This document shows, piece after piece, positions 12,099 to 20,985 of a DNA stretch of 64,000 nt. The stretch lies in assembly GCA_030068145.1 (NCBI GenBank), contig JAPJBO010000335.1, positions 62,001-126,000 of the forward strand. The letters are read 5' to 3'. The notes under the pieces were generated by a model. That model saw only the letters and a program-made list of their open reading frames with translations. It had not been told where the DNA came from and searched no databases. The number at the start of each line of letters is the position of its first letter. The first letter of the stretch is position 1. Origin of the DNA: Diplonema papillatum. Taxonomy: Eukaryota; Euglenozoa; Diplonemea; Diplonemida; Diplonemidae. The position numbers were made by a program, and so were the translations under genes.

Positions 12099-13055
12099 GC
12101 AGTGTTGGCGGTGGCTCTCGGAGCTGGAGCCAGCTCCCGGCTCTTGGGAGCCAGCTCCGGAGCTGGAAAGAGCCAGCGGGAGCCAGCAGGGCACAATAAA
12201 AAGCCATCTCAAATTCCCCCAAAATGCGAGAAAACCTTTGCACATTTCTTTTGGATATCTGGGTCTATTTTTTTGCGGATCTCTTCATCGGAGCTGATCA
12301 CGAGCAAAAAACCGCCGAAAAAGGTCTGCTACGTGGACCAGCAAAAAAATGTCACCCCTCGGGGGATTGATTCCCGTCCTTCTCGATGCACATCCGGTGG
12401 TTTCCGCGCCGGGGCCCTGTCTCTTACAAAGACCCACAAACCACGCACATATTTTGTAATCCCCGGGTCTAATCTTCACGGATCTCTTCATCGGAGCTAA
12501 TCGCGAGCGTAATTCGTCGGAAAAGGTCTGCTACGTGGACCAGCGGGAAAATGTCACCATTCAGGGGATCGAGTCCCGCCCTTCTCAACACACACCTGGT
12601 GGTTTCCACGCCCGGTGCCCAGCATAGCGTAAAGACCCGGGAACCACGCACGTACTTTCTGATCCCCAGGTCTAGTTTTCGCGGTTCTCTTCATCGGAGC
12701 TGATCGCGAGCAAAAAGTCGTCGAAAAAGGTCTGCTCCGTGGACAGCGAAAAAACGGCACCACCCAGGGGATCGATTCCCGTCCTTCCCGTCACAAACCT
12801 GGCGGTTTCCATGTCCGGTGCCCTGCATCTCGTAAAGACCCGCGAACCACGCACAAACTTCTTGGTCCCCAGGTTCATTCTTCACGGTTCTCTTCATCGG
12901 AGCTTCTAGCGAGCAAAAAATCGTCAAAAAGGTCTGCTGCACGCACGAGCAAAATTTTCACCAGAAACCCAGCTCCCGCTGGCTCTTCCCAGCTCCCAAA
13001 GAGCCAGAAGAACCAGCTCCCAAGAGCTGGGAGCCACCGCCAACACTGCCTTGAC
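12099..13055. mobile_element. Nested element with ~90-bp inverted repeats around four tandem units
   Basis: The left arm starts GGCAGTGTTGGCGGTGGCTC and continues through AGCTCCCGGCTCTTGGGAGC. The right arm (about 12965-13055) is its inverted counterpart ending GAGCCACCGCCAACACTGCC. CAGTGTTGGCGG resembles hAT-type termini, but no clean 8-bp target duplication is visible. The arms are rich in AGCTCC/GGAGCT and can fold on themselves. The interior is almost entirely the tandem array 12285-12960. Confidence 0.65.
12285..12960 (+). repeat. Tandem array of ~195-bp units inside the nested element
   Basis: Three full units and part of a fourth begin at about 12285, 12485, 12685 and 12890. Each has CTCTTCATCGGAGCT, GCGAGCAAAAA, AAAGGTCTGCTACGTGGACC, GGGGATCGATTCCCGTCC and AAAGACCCGCGAACCACGCA. 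Units differ by 10-20% by eye, so the array is not brand new. No gene. Confidence 0.85.
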
Positions 13056-13617
13056 GGGTTCAAATATTCTGTCAATTTTCCTGCGTCCTTTTTTTACTGT
13101 CGAGCCCCAGTTTACTCTAAGTACAAAACCCCTCAAAACCCCTGTGGAAGTGCAGTTTTTAATACGAAACGTGTTAATGTTTCATAGCTTCAGATCCGGG
13201 GTGTTTCTTAATTAACACGTTTCGTATTAAAACCGTTTCGTACTAAACACGTTTCATATTAAACCCGCATACGGTATCACACTTCAACCAACACCGAACG
13301 TAGTGGGGCATGCGACTTACCAACTCGTGTTTTCGACCCCGGCCTGAACGTAGAACCACCAGGACCTTGTTATTGGCACCAGGTCGCATGCCCCACGTGC
13401 ACAACAACGTGCTTCACCAGAATATTTCTGTCCAAACCCCCCGCTTCCCCTTTTGGCACCTCACATACCCGTGTATCCTACGGATATGACGAACCCCCGA
13501 AACCCGGTGCATTCCGCACTGCCATTGCCAAGCGGCGCCAGCCGTGGCACATTTGGACCAACGTTGGAGTGGAAGCGGGTTTGCGGCGCAAACCATGCAC
13601 GTCCTTCGGGTCACTTT

Positions 13618-13825
13618 TTTTTTTTCTTTTACATAACCGCCAGCTTGAAAGGAAATGCTCGACGATGCTGCCCGACAAAGAACAGAGGGGATCCCAAGTG
13701 CTGTAACTACCGAACCACGTGTTGAACGGACGTGAGGTCATGCGGGTCTACCCCCTACGCGACAAATTACACAACAGGTCAAAGTCCTGACTGAGAAAAC
13801 AACACGCGGTGGTGTAAGCGAAGAA
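13618..13825 (+). repeat. Dispersed repeat R2, copy 2
   Basis: Starts CATAACCGCCAGCTTGAAAG with GAAATGCTCGACGATGCTGC, runs through GTGAGGTCATGCGGGTCTAC and ends GGTGGTGTAAGCGAAGAA, where it passes directly into R1 copy 3. R1 has therefore replaced or invaded the distal part of R2. Confidence 0.8.
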
Positions 13826-13831
13826 TAAATC

Positions 13832-14012
13832 AAGCACCTGCTTTGTAGGAAATGCTTGAGTAAATGTGCTGTAGCCCACACGAAACACAGGTAAAGCTGG
13901 GTTTGGTGGCGGGCGTAAGCGTTCAACAAAAAGACCCATTTTGTAGTTGTATTGTTTCTCCCCCTCTAGCCTCCTTCGAAGTAAGCACAAGGCAGCCCCT
14001 CAAGTATTTCCC
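13832..14012 (+). repeat. Dispersed repeat R1, copy 3
   Basis: R1 with an internal deletion: CACCTGCTTTGTAGGAAATG, CTTGAGTAAATGTGCTGTAG, the GTGGCGGGCGTAAGCGTTC block, the C/T tract and CAGCCCCTCAAGTATTTC. It abuts R2 copy 2 on its left. Confidence 0.85.
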
Positions 14013-14365
14013 GCGCCGCTCCTCTCCTCGCATTCAACCGACTACATTCAAACGAACGCCCAAAGAAAAAGCCATTTATTCCGTACAGCCTGGTGTTTCT
14101 TTTCATCATCATTTCGATGCAGCGGCCAACGTTTGCGGCCCATGCGCAGGAATCAGCGTGAGTCTCAATGGAGCGGGGCAAAAGACAAGGTCTGTTGACC
14201 ATGTCCACAGGCCCCGGATGAAGCAGTCGTCTCTTTTTGAAGAAAGGGTTGACCCTTGAAATGCTTCACGCGGTCAACCATCTGGGAAAGCTGCACTTTC
14301 TTCGTGTGGTAGGATTCTAGTCCTCAAGTAGTAGAAATAGTCGACCATGCCACTGCGAAGACGTT

Positions 14366-14456
14366 TCGGGCTTGCGAATTTTAAGACGGTGTGATTTGCA
14401 GCTAGTCCTCAAGTAGCTTTCGGGCTTGCGAATTTTAAGACGGTGTGATTTGCAGT
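14366..14456 (+). repeat. Short direct duplication
   Basis: TTTCGGGCTTGCGAATTTTA followed by AGACGGTGTGATTTGCAG occurs twice, ~52 bases apart, each preceded or followed by CTAGTCCTCAAGTAG. A local tandem duplication with no evident function. Confidence 0.85.
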
Positions 14457-14756
14457 TGCACAATCGGCAGCTGCTGACGAACACATACATGCCTCGTGTT
14501 GTACGATGCTTAGACGCGTCTTGTTGTCGTGTTTCCGATGCACCACAGACTGTACTGTGCTGTAGTCGTGCTGGACGACAAGGTGTGCTCTGCGTGTGCT
14601 CTGCCCCGCGAAGGAACCCAGGCTGGCAAACCTACAACATGTTTAGCATTGAGTTCTGTAGGCGCAAGTGTCATGAAGGCAGGCCGGCACTGTTCGCGGG
14701 CTAGTGTTACTTTATGCCGTTGAGAGAGTCAGCGATGCTGGGGAGTAGGTCAAACA

Positions 14757-14845
14757 GGTCACTACCAGGTCAAAGTTTTGTTTCCGCTGCACCTCCGCGG
14801 TGCGGACTTCCCGGGCCGTTCTGGCTGGTTCCGGGTCGATGGGGA
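14757..14845 (+). repeat. Dispersed repeat R10, direct copy
   Basis: Mate of the inverted copy at 10975-11065. It ends ~75 bases before the start codon of the PH/TH1-like gene, so it forms part of that gene's 5' flank. Confidence 0.7.
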
Positions 14846-14920
14846 AGTAGCCAAGCTTTTCCATGTTTACAACAGCACGTCAGCAGGTGGATGGGCGGGG
14901 TGAAGTGCTAGCCGCCCAGC

Positions 14921-16786
14921 ATGGTGGTGGGCGAGTTTCGGCTGGAATGGAAGGCGCTATTCGAGAAGCGCGGCGTGGTCCGGTGGTGCCACACGGTCGA
15001 CAAGATGAACCGTACCTGGTCGCGGAACCGGCGGGTCGCCGTGCTCACGGACACCGGCCTCTTCCTGATGAAGGGCCGGACCATGTCGCGAGCGCTGCCG
15101 CTCTCCTGGATATCCATCGTCGAAGCCGACCAAGTGGCCCCGCAGCTTGGATTCCGGGTCGAATCCGAGCACGGCCTCGTGCTGGACTTCCTCTCGTACC
15201 CGCGCAAGAAGGAGTTCCTCGCTGAGATCAAGGACGCGTACTTCGCCAAGATGCAGGCGCCCATCGCCGTCGAAGTCCTGTCGACGAACCGACCCCTGCG
15301 GGGGTACCTGAACGTGTCGCGCAAGCCGCGGTGGGACGTGAACCGGGGGGCCGCCGAAACGCTGCTGCTGCACCGCAACAGCGTGTTCGTCTTCCCCCGG
15401 TTGGACGCGTTGAAAAGCCCGGACGCGGCGCCGGGAGAGTCGCCCGACGAGGAGGACCGCATCGACGGTCTCTTCCTCAACGGCGAGGACCCCCGCTACG
15501 CGGACAACAGCTTCAACCGGTCGCCGGTTGACCCGCTGCCGGACGCCTTCCCGCACCCGGATGCGCTTGGCAGCCCGTCGAACGCGAACAGGAGCCCTCG
15601 TTCGTCGCCGGCGAGGAGCCCGCGGCCGGAGCCCGCGGTGCTCAGCCCGCTGGAGTACGTTGGGAACAGCGTCCGCTCCCTGCACAGCGCGCAGCGCACG
15701 GGGCTGAGCCCCGCCGCCGCCGGCGAGAGCCCGCGGTTTCCCGTGTTGCTCAGCCCGGCGGCGCACGCCGCCGCGGAGAGCCCACGGGGTTCCGTCTTGC
15801 ACAGCCCCACGCACGCCGCGCTGCGCAGTCCACACGCGTCGTTCAGCCCGCGGCACCCGCCGCTGGGCAGTCCGCTGCGGTCGGTCGTGCGGAGCCCGCG
15901 GCACCGCTCGTTCGAGCCGGAGGCTCTGTCGCGGCACTCTTCGCTGCCCGCCGCGGACGAGGGCTTCGAGCCCCGCGCGGCGGCGGGGTACGTCCCGTCG
16001 GGCGTGGTGTCTTTCAGGGGCGACTCCGTCGTTCTCGTGCAGCACCCCCCGGACCTCGTGTCCGCGGGCAACAGCCCGCACCTGCCGCCTGCCGCGGCGG
16101 GCGGCAGGGGCGCCGGGGTTGCCGCCGCCGCGCAGCAGCAGCAGCAGCAGCAGCACCTGGTGAGCGTTGCCGCCAACTCGCACGCGCTGCGCATGAAGGG
16201 CGCGTCGCTGATGAGCCCCCGGCGCCCGGTGGGGCCGGAGCCCGACGGCTTCGCGTGGGCCGCGCCCGCCGGCCGCGGCGCCGCCGTGCACCCCGGGCTG
16301 CGGCTCCAGCCGCAGCCGGCCGGCCGCGCCGGTCTCGGCAGGGGCCAGCCGTTCTACAGCAGCCACGAACGCCAGCCTTCCGCGTACTCGTTCCAGGGTG
16401 TCCCCTCCGGCTCCGAAGCATTCGAGAGAACCATGGTTCCGTCGCGCTCCGAAACACTCAACAGACCCACGGTCCCGCGTCACGGAGAAACGATCCCATA
16501 CCACGAGGCTATGCTCCCGCACTACGGGAACGTGGCTCCACACTATGAAAGCGCAACCCCGTATCGTGAGAATCTGATGCCATACGATGGGCATGCTGCC
16601 CCAGAGAACATGTTCCCGCGCCGAGGGAATGCGGTTCCACATCAAGGAAATGTTCTCCCGTATCATCAGCATATGGTCCCGCATCCTGGGAATGTGGCTC
16701 CACACCATGGAAATGTACTCATAACCAGGCCCAGTTTTGTAGAGGCGAACCAACCTAAACTGCCTGATACAGTCGTCGTCGTCTAA
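14921..16786 (+). CDS. PH/TH1-like domain protein with Ser-Pro-rich and decapeptide-repeat tail
   Basis: A 621-residue protein starting MVVGEFRLEWKALFEKRGVV. Residues ~1-105 (KMNRTWSRNRRVAVLTDTGL, then LFLMKGRTMSRALPLSWISI, a conserved-looking FRVESEHGLVLDF strand and a final KKEFLAEIKDAYF helix) resemble a PH-like fold of the myosin tail-homology 1 type, which binds acidic phospholipids. This is a fold-level judgement, not a family hit. Residues ~160-330 repeat SPxxS-like blocks (possible proline-directed phosphorylation sites), a polyGln run lies near 405-412, and ~503-600 consist of degenerate ten-residue units such as VPHYGNV or VAPHHGNV ending each time in H/R-x-G/E-N. The tail appears disordered. 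It may be a membrane-associated scaffold, but the function is unknown. The long minus-strand frame over it is a GC-rich shadow. Confidence 0.8.
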   Translation: MVVGEFRLEWKALFEKRGVVRWCHTVDKMNRTWSRNRRVAVLTDTGLFLMKGRTMSRALPLSWISIVEADQVAPQLGFRVESEHGLVLDFLSYPRKKEFLAEIKDAYFAKMQAPIAVEVLSTNRPLRGYLNVSRKPRWDVNRGAAETLLLHRNSVFVFPRLDALKSPDAAPGESPDEEDRIDGLFLNGEDPRYADNSFNRSPVDPLPDAFPHPDALGSPSNANRSPRSSPARSPRPEPAVLSPLEYVGNSVRSLHSAQRTGLSPAAAGESPRFPVLLSPAAHAAAESPRGSVLHSPTHAALRSPHASFSPRHPPLGSPLRSVVRSPRHRSFEPEALSRHSSLPAADEGFEPRAAAGYVPSGVVSFRGDSVVLVQHPPDLVSAGNSPHLPPAAAGGRGAGVAAAAQQQQQQQHLVSVAANSHALRMKGASLMSPRRPVGPEPDGFAWAAPAGRGAAVHPGLRLQPQPAGRAGLGRGQPFYSSHERQPSAYSFQGVPSGSEAFERTMVPSRSETLNRPTVPRHGETIPYHEAMLPHYGNVAPHYESATPYRENLMPYDGHAAPENMFPRRGNAVPHQGNVLPYHQHMVPHPGNVAPHHGNVLITRPSFVEANQPKLPDTVVVV

Positions 16787-17212
16787 GCCGAAGGCAACGG
16801 CATAGGGCGAGTGGCTGGAACCGTACAGCTGACCGTGAGCTAAATCAGCGTTGAAACTGTCCACGCCAAACAAGGCAATCGCTCGGAATTTTGAAGAACA
16901 CGCTCGCCAGCCACATAGGGACTCTGACGATCGTGTCAGACAGTCTCGAAGTTGGCTCGCCGGCACAACTGGCGGTCATCAGTATCAACGCGGGGCGGCC
17001 GAAGACAAGCCTTCAAGCGGCCACCTAAATTTCATGGGAGGCGTGGCGGCGTAAAGAATGCTCGATACACGATCTTCAGTTCCATCCTTTTCGCCCCGCT
17101 TCATGTTCGCCAGCCTCTGAGGCTGGACTTCGTCGTGTCGACGGGACCCCGCTCTTGAGGTTTCTGTTGTAGCACCTTTGAGTGGATTCTGTTTCCCCCT
17201 CGTCCCCTCCTT

Positions 17213-17262
17213 TTTATAAGCACCTGCTTTGTGGGCAATCCTTGAGGAGGCTGGTGATACGA
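17213..17262 (+). repeat. Dispersed repeat R1, 5' fragment (copy 4)
   Basis: TTTATAAGCACCTGCTTTGT followed by GGGCAATCCTTGAGGAGGCTGG, then divergence. Only the left ~50 bases of R1 are present. Confidence 0.7.
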
Positions 17263-17283
17263 TTTCACAAAAACCCGCGCCTA

Positions 17284-17368
17284 CATAGCCCTTACTCCCT
17301 CTAAGAACCCATTTAGCAAAGGTCACCCGGAGACCCTAAAATCCGAGCGAGCTTCAACTCTAAAAACC
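17284..17368 (+). repeat. Dispersed repeat R3, copy 1
   Basis: R3 carries ACATAGCCCTT, GGTCACCCGGAGACCCTAAA and CTTCAACTCTAAAAA. Fuller copies lie at 60757-60925 and 62120-62262, others at 50240-50345 and 50630-50720, and an inverted one at 47738-47790. Confidence 0.8.
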
Positions 17369-18687
17369 GAGAGGGCCAGAACGTCACGGTAGAACTGGCG
17401 CGATGTTCGTGTATTCCTCCTTCTCTCCCTTGCCACTTGAGTCTTAGCTATTTAGTGGCCGTTGCTTGTTCACTTACTTCATTAGATGGCCTTGTTTGCT
17501 CTCTCCCAACGGCCGGCTTCGATGTTTTCTGTCGATGCATAAACCTGTGAACCTGTCGGTCTTTTAAAGAGCCGAACGCGTAGACGCACACGTTGCATTC
17601 CTTTTTCATCCATTCCAGCTTTTTGCGTCGGCTTTCGGAGCTGTGTCCAACGCCGAGCGTCAGGCTTGATTGCAAAGCATCGCAGACGAAACTGGTGATG
17701 ATGGGGGTCACCGAGGAGCCAGTGACTAAAGCTGCTCGATGACGGTGCACGCTGCATTGAAAAGAAACCCTCCGCCACTACACTTCAATCGGACGGTTTC
17801 CCCCTTCAGCTTGCACACCAAATCAACAGAACCTGCCCAGCCAAAACAACGTCCCCAGACGTGTAGAACCTTGAGGTGTGCAGATCCTTGCGTTGCGCAG
17901 TGCTGGCGCACATGGTTCACACGTTCTGTCGCTGCGGGCCCCGCGTCCAGATATACGTCAGGACGCACTGGTTCTCGTCCAAGACGGCACACACCTAACA
18001 GGGGACGCAGTTCAGATGGGGTTTCGACTTCCAATTCCTCAGACAGTTCACGGTAGGCAAGCCGCCGACGAACATGTGTACCGTCGACAGAGGGCGACAC
18101 GGGCCGCGTATGCGATCGCGAATTTTTCCGTCGCCAGCTGAATATGTGCTGCGGGGCCGCACACTGCCAAGGAGCCCACGTGCCAGTCCTGGCGTGCTGG
18201 CGTCAGACCATGGAGAGAGTCCTGACGTCACGTGTCGACACGCGACCTAGTTACTCGAGCAGACGCCTCGCCCCAGTCCGGAATGAAAGGTCATCGTTGC
18301 TCAAGCGAATCAGTGACTTACCCTCGTGTTCCAGCTCATCCCTTGAGGCTCATGCAGCTTTGAACCTTTCGAAGGCACCGTTCAAGTTCCTGCTCGTCAC
18401 ACCTTGCTCTGTTGTAGTTTGAGGATTAAAGACCAGCATTTCAGAAGAGTCTGATCGTTGAGGCTGAAGGGTGAAGGGTGAAGGGGGAGGGGGGTCGAAT
18501 AATAACACCTCGATTTGTCGAATACTAAAAAAGGTTCCGGGTAGCCGAACAGAAGCAGGATCGAAAAGGGGTAGTTGGGGTGATCCACCTATTTTTTAGC
18601 ACAAAAAATCACAACTTTTCGTCGTCTTGTTGCGTTAGTGGGGAGTCATTTGCATGCAAATGAGTACCACAATATGCCAGCTTTTCG

Positions 18688-20649
18688 CTACGTGACTCCA
18701 GAAGGGTCACTTTTTCCGCGCTTTCGGCGCGGCGCAACTCTAGTCGGCTGCAACTGTTGTTGGCAGTTGCTCACGATCTCATAATCCGAAAAGGAATCGG
18801 AGTCTTCGCTTTCTCGCTTGCGCCGATAGGCACGCCGCGATGCGGAGGACGCGAGTAGCCGGGAAGAGCCGGCGGGAGGGCGCGATCGTTGTGTGACCCG
18901 TGGAGGGTCGGAACCAGAATCAGTAAAAGGGCCCGAGTCAGGGCCTGCCATCGAAGAGGGCCGGGCGGGGCCGGGTGGGCGCGGTGTGTTCGGGCCGGCG
19001 AGGCCAGTGCCGTCGTCGCCGAGATCGGCGCGTCGTCGTCGTCGTGCGCGCAGCGCGGCTGCGGGAGAGGCCGTGGGGGTGCATGGCGCGGGTCGCTTCC
19101 TGCCTGCTGGCGGGGGGGCGCGCTTCGGGGGCGACTTCGTCGTCCGCCTCCTCCGGCCACGGCTGGTAGGTGTTCCAGGTGGGGACGGCGCGCGCCGCTT
19201 CCGGCCTGTGAGGCCGTCGCTCTCGCCTAGGCTGCGACCGCCACCGCCGCCGCCGCCGCGATCCCCGCCGCGTCCGCTGCCGCGACCGCCGCCGCGTGCG
19301 CGGCCGCGACCAGTGCCGCGGCCGCCGCCACCGTCTCCGTCACTGTCGTCTCCGCCGCCTCGGCCGCCGCGGCCGCGGCCACGGCCGCGGCAGCGGCCGC
19401 CACGACCACCGCCACCCCCGTCGCCACTGCTGCTGTCGCGGCCAGCACCACCCCTGTGATGCCCCCGTCCGCAGCACGCGTCAGCGTTCGGGCAGGTCCC
19501 GCATCGCGTCAGCCGATGCGCCCGGCAGCACTGAATGCGCAGGCCGTCGTCCGGTTGGTGGTGCACCTGGCAGCACTGGTCCACTACAAGGCTGTAGTTT
19601 CTCCGCATGCCCGAGCACATTGCGCACTTCTGCTTCGCGCACGCGTGACAGACGGACTGTGAGCGGAGCAGGGGGTCTGCCTGCGACTCCGGGACGAGCA
19701 CCGGGAGGCGTGGTCGTTGCGGCATTGGTGTGGGCTCGGCCCAGCGCGCCGAACGCTGCGCTCGCCTCGTCGCGTCATAGAGCGGGAACACGTCCCCGCC
19801 CCAGTTCTTCCCGTCCCCGAGCGCCGCACGCGGGAAGTTCATCTCCAAGACTTCGAACGTCTCCTCCCCCCCAGCGAAATGTGGCCGCGGTGTCAGACCA
19901 CCCCACAGCATCGGCGCCCCCAGCGTCCTCATCGAGCCCACCCGGTCTTTCCGTTCGGCCGGAAGCGGCGACGGCAGCTGCAGTTCCCGACACAGGCGGC
20001 ACAGCGTCGCTAGCATCGTCCAAAGGGTTTTCCCCCTTCGGTTGGCGGCGAGGTTCGGGGGGCCCAGGATGTCGTGCCCGGTGAAGACCTCGAAGTCGAC
20101 GGCCAACTCGATGTTCGACACTTCGCCAGTGTCCGTCCACTGCAATGCCGACAGCCAGCCCTTCATCGCCCGCATCGTCCGTCCCCCATACGGCCACTTC
20201 GGCGGCTCATCCGGTAGGCGCCCGAAGTCAAACAGGTGATGGACCGCCGGCCGCGACGTTGCCGCCCTCCAGGGGTGGATCGGCTGTACCGCTGCCAGAC
20301 GGCCACGCTCTGACTCTTCGCGCGCCACGTACACCGACGCCATGAAATGGTGCAAGGCCGCCGCGTCGACCGGCGCGCCTTCCACGATTACCCCGTGCAC
20401 GCGCGTACAAGACGGCCACCGCGCACGGTCCGCCCGCATGAGCTCAGCAAAGCAGGGGCGGCGGCGAATCTCGTCGTACGCAGGGCACTCCCACCACAAG
20501 TGATCCGCCGTGTCGTGGGCGTGGCGGTCACAGTCCCTGCAACACCGGTCCGGCGGCGGGCGCCGCTCACCCGTGGAGGAGCCTCCGTCTTCGCCAGCCT
20601 GCTCGTCGAAGCTACCGGACGCATCTGATGCGGGACCCTGAAAGGACCC
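18688..20649 (-). CDS. LINE-1 ORF2, second part: CCHC finger, Cys/His module, RGG-rich tail
   Basis: About 650 residues. The frame is open upstream of the TTG at 20499. RCCRDCDRHAHDTADHLWWE followed by CPAYDEIR is the CCHC finger that follows the polymerase in many LINEs. It aligns with CLYCNTEERETVDHLFWSC in LINE-2. Then comes ELAVDFEVFTGHD (LINE-2: ELAVEFEMHTGQR) and a Cys/His module: CHACAKQKCAMC, QCCQVHH, CCRAHRLTRCGTC, ACCGRGHH. The tail has an RGG/GRG run of about 85 residues, then an SP/TP-rich basic stretch ending KRGKSDPSGVT. RGG boxes bind RNA. No RNase H motif is present, unlike LINE-2. Confidence 0.85.
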   Translation of the reverse strand, partial: GSFQGPASDASGSFDEQAGEDGGSSTGERRPPPDRCCRDCDRHAHDTADHLWWECPAYDEIRRRPCFAELMRADRARWPSCTRVHGVIVEGAPVDAAALHHFMASVYVAREESERGRLAAVQPIHPWRAATSRPAVHHLFDFGRLPDEPPKWPYGGRTMRAMKGWLSALQWTDTGEVSNIELAVDFEVFTGHDILGPPNLAANRRGKTLWTMLATLCRLCRELQLPSPLPAERKDRVGSMRTLGAPMLWGGLTPRPHFAGGEETFEVLEMNFPRAALGDGKNWGGDVFPLYDATRRAQRSARWAEPTPMPQRPRLPVLVPESQADPLLRSQSVCHACAKQKCAMCSGMRRNYSLVVDQCCQVHHQPDDGLRIQCCRAHRLTRCGTCPNADACCGRGHHRGGAGRDSSSGDGGGGGRGGRCRGRGRGRGGRGGGDDSDGDGGGGRGTGRGRARGGGRGSGRGGDRGGGGGGGRSLGESDGLTGRKRRAPSPPGTPTSRGRRRRTTKSPPKRAPPPAGRKRPAPCTPTASPAAALRARRRRRADLGDDGTGLAGPNTPRPPGPARPSSMAGPDSGPFTDSGSDPPRVTQRSRPPAGSSRLLASSASRRAYRRKRESEDSDSFSDYEIVSNCQQQLQPTRVAPRRKRGKSDPSGVT

Positions 20650-20985
20650 TGAAAGGACCCTGAAAGGACCCTGAAAGACCCCTGTTTTTTGGAAAAAAGG
20701 GGGGCCCCCAGCAGCTCAAAACCAGAAACCTACCACTTGGGTGGTCCTAAAATGCTCGGGAAATGCAAAATACACGGTCGGATGCTCGTTTAGGCTGAAA
20801 TAATGGCTGCAGAATGCACAAACATGACAGAGTCACCTCCCACAAGGCAATTCCTTAAGGAAAACATCAGAAAACCCAGGGGGGGGTGTCACCAGAAATC
20901 CAAAACTCAAAACCTACCACTCTGGTGCTCATAAGATGCTCCGAAACGGCGGAAAAAGTGGTCAGACGCTCGTTTAGTCCGTCGT
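20650..20985 (-). repeat. Repeat-bearing interruption of LINE-1 ORF2
   Basis: Between the end of the reverse transcriptase region and the CCHC finger the frame is broken by ~335 bases without coding similarity to LINE-2. They contain four units of an 11-bp repeat (GGACCCTGAAA, ~20633-20685) and two ~175-bp direct repeats. The repeats share CCTACCACT, TGCTC and GCTCGTTTAG and start near 20705 and 20885. In LINE-2 the same two domains are only about ten residues apart. Confidence 0.75.

Larger units (their letters stand above)
11239..13279. mobile_element. Non-autonomous DNA transposon-like element with ~30-bp inverted ends
   Basis: The left end ATACCGTATGCGGGTTTAAT followed by ACGAAACGTGT is matched in inverted form at the right end, ACACGTTTCATATTAAACCC then GCATACGGTAT. 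Each end also contains an internal fold-back: ACGAAACGTGTTAATG against TTAATTAACACGTTTCGTA. The ~2.04 kb inside has no recognisable transposase. The outer bases are compatible with a TA duplication, but the TIR itself ends in TA-rich sequence, so this is not decisive. A second inverted-repeat element is nested inside (12099-13055). Confidence 0.7.
16787..18479. other. Spacer without recognisable gene
   Basis: Holds a fragment of hairpin repeat R4 (17096-17130, CCAGCCTCTGAGGCTGGACTTC), an R1 fragment and R3. Frames of ~125 codons around 17726-18141 on both strands have no recognisable motif. Confidence 0.55.

Noticed and set aside
14957-16966. 669-codon minus-strand open frame over the PH/TH1-like gene
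   Set aside because: It is antisense to a frame with better domain content, and GC-rich codon-position bias commonly opens this frame. It has no recognisable motif beyond Arg/Ala/Gly richness.
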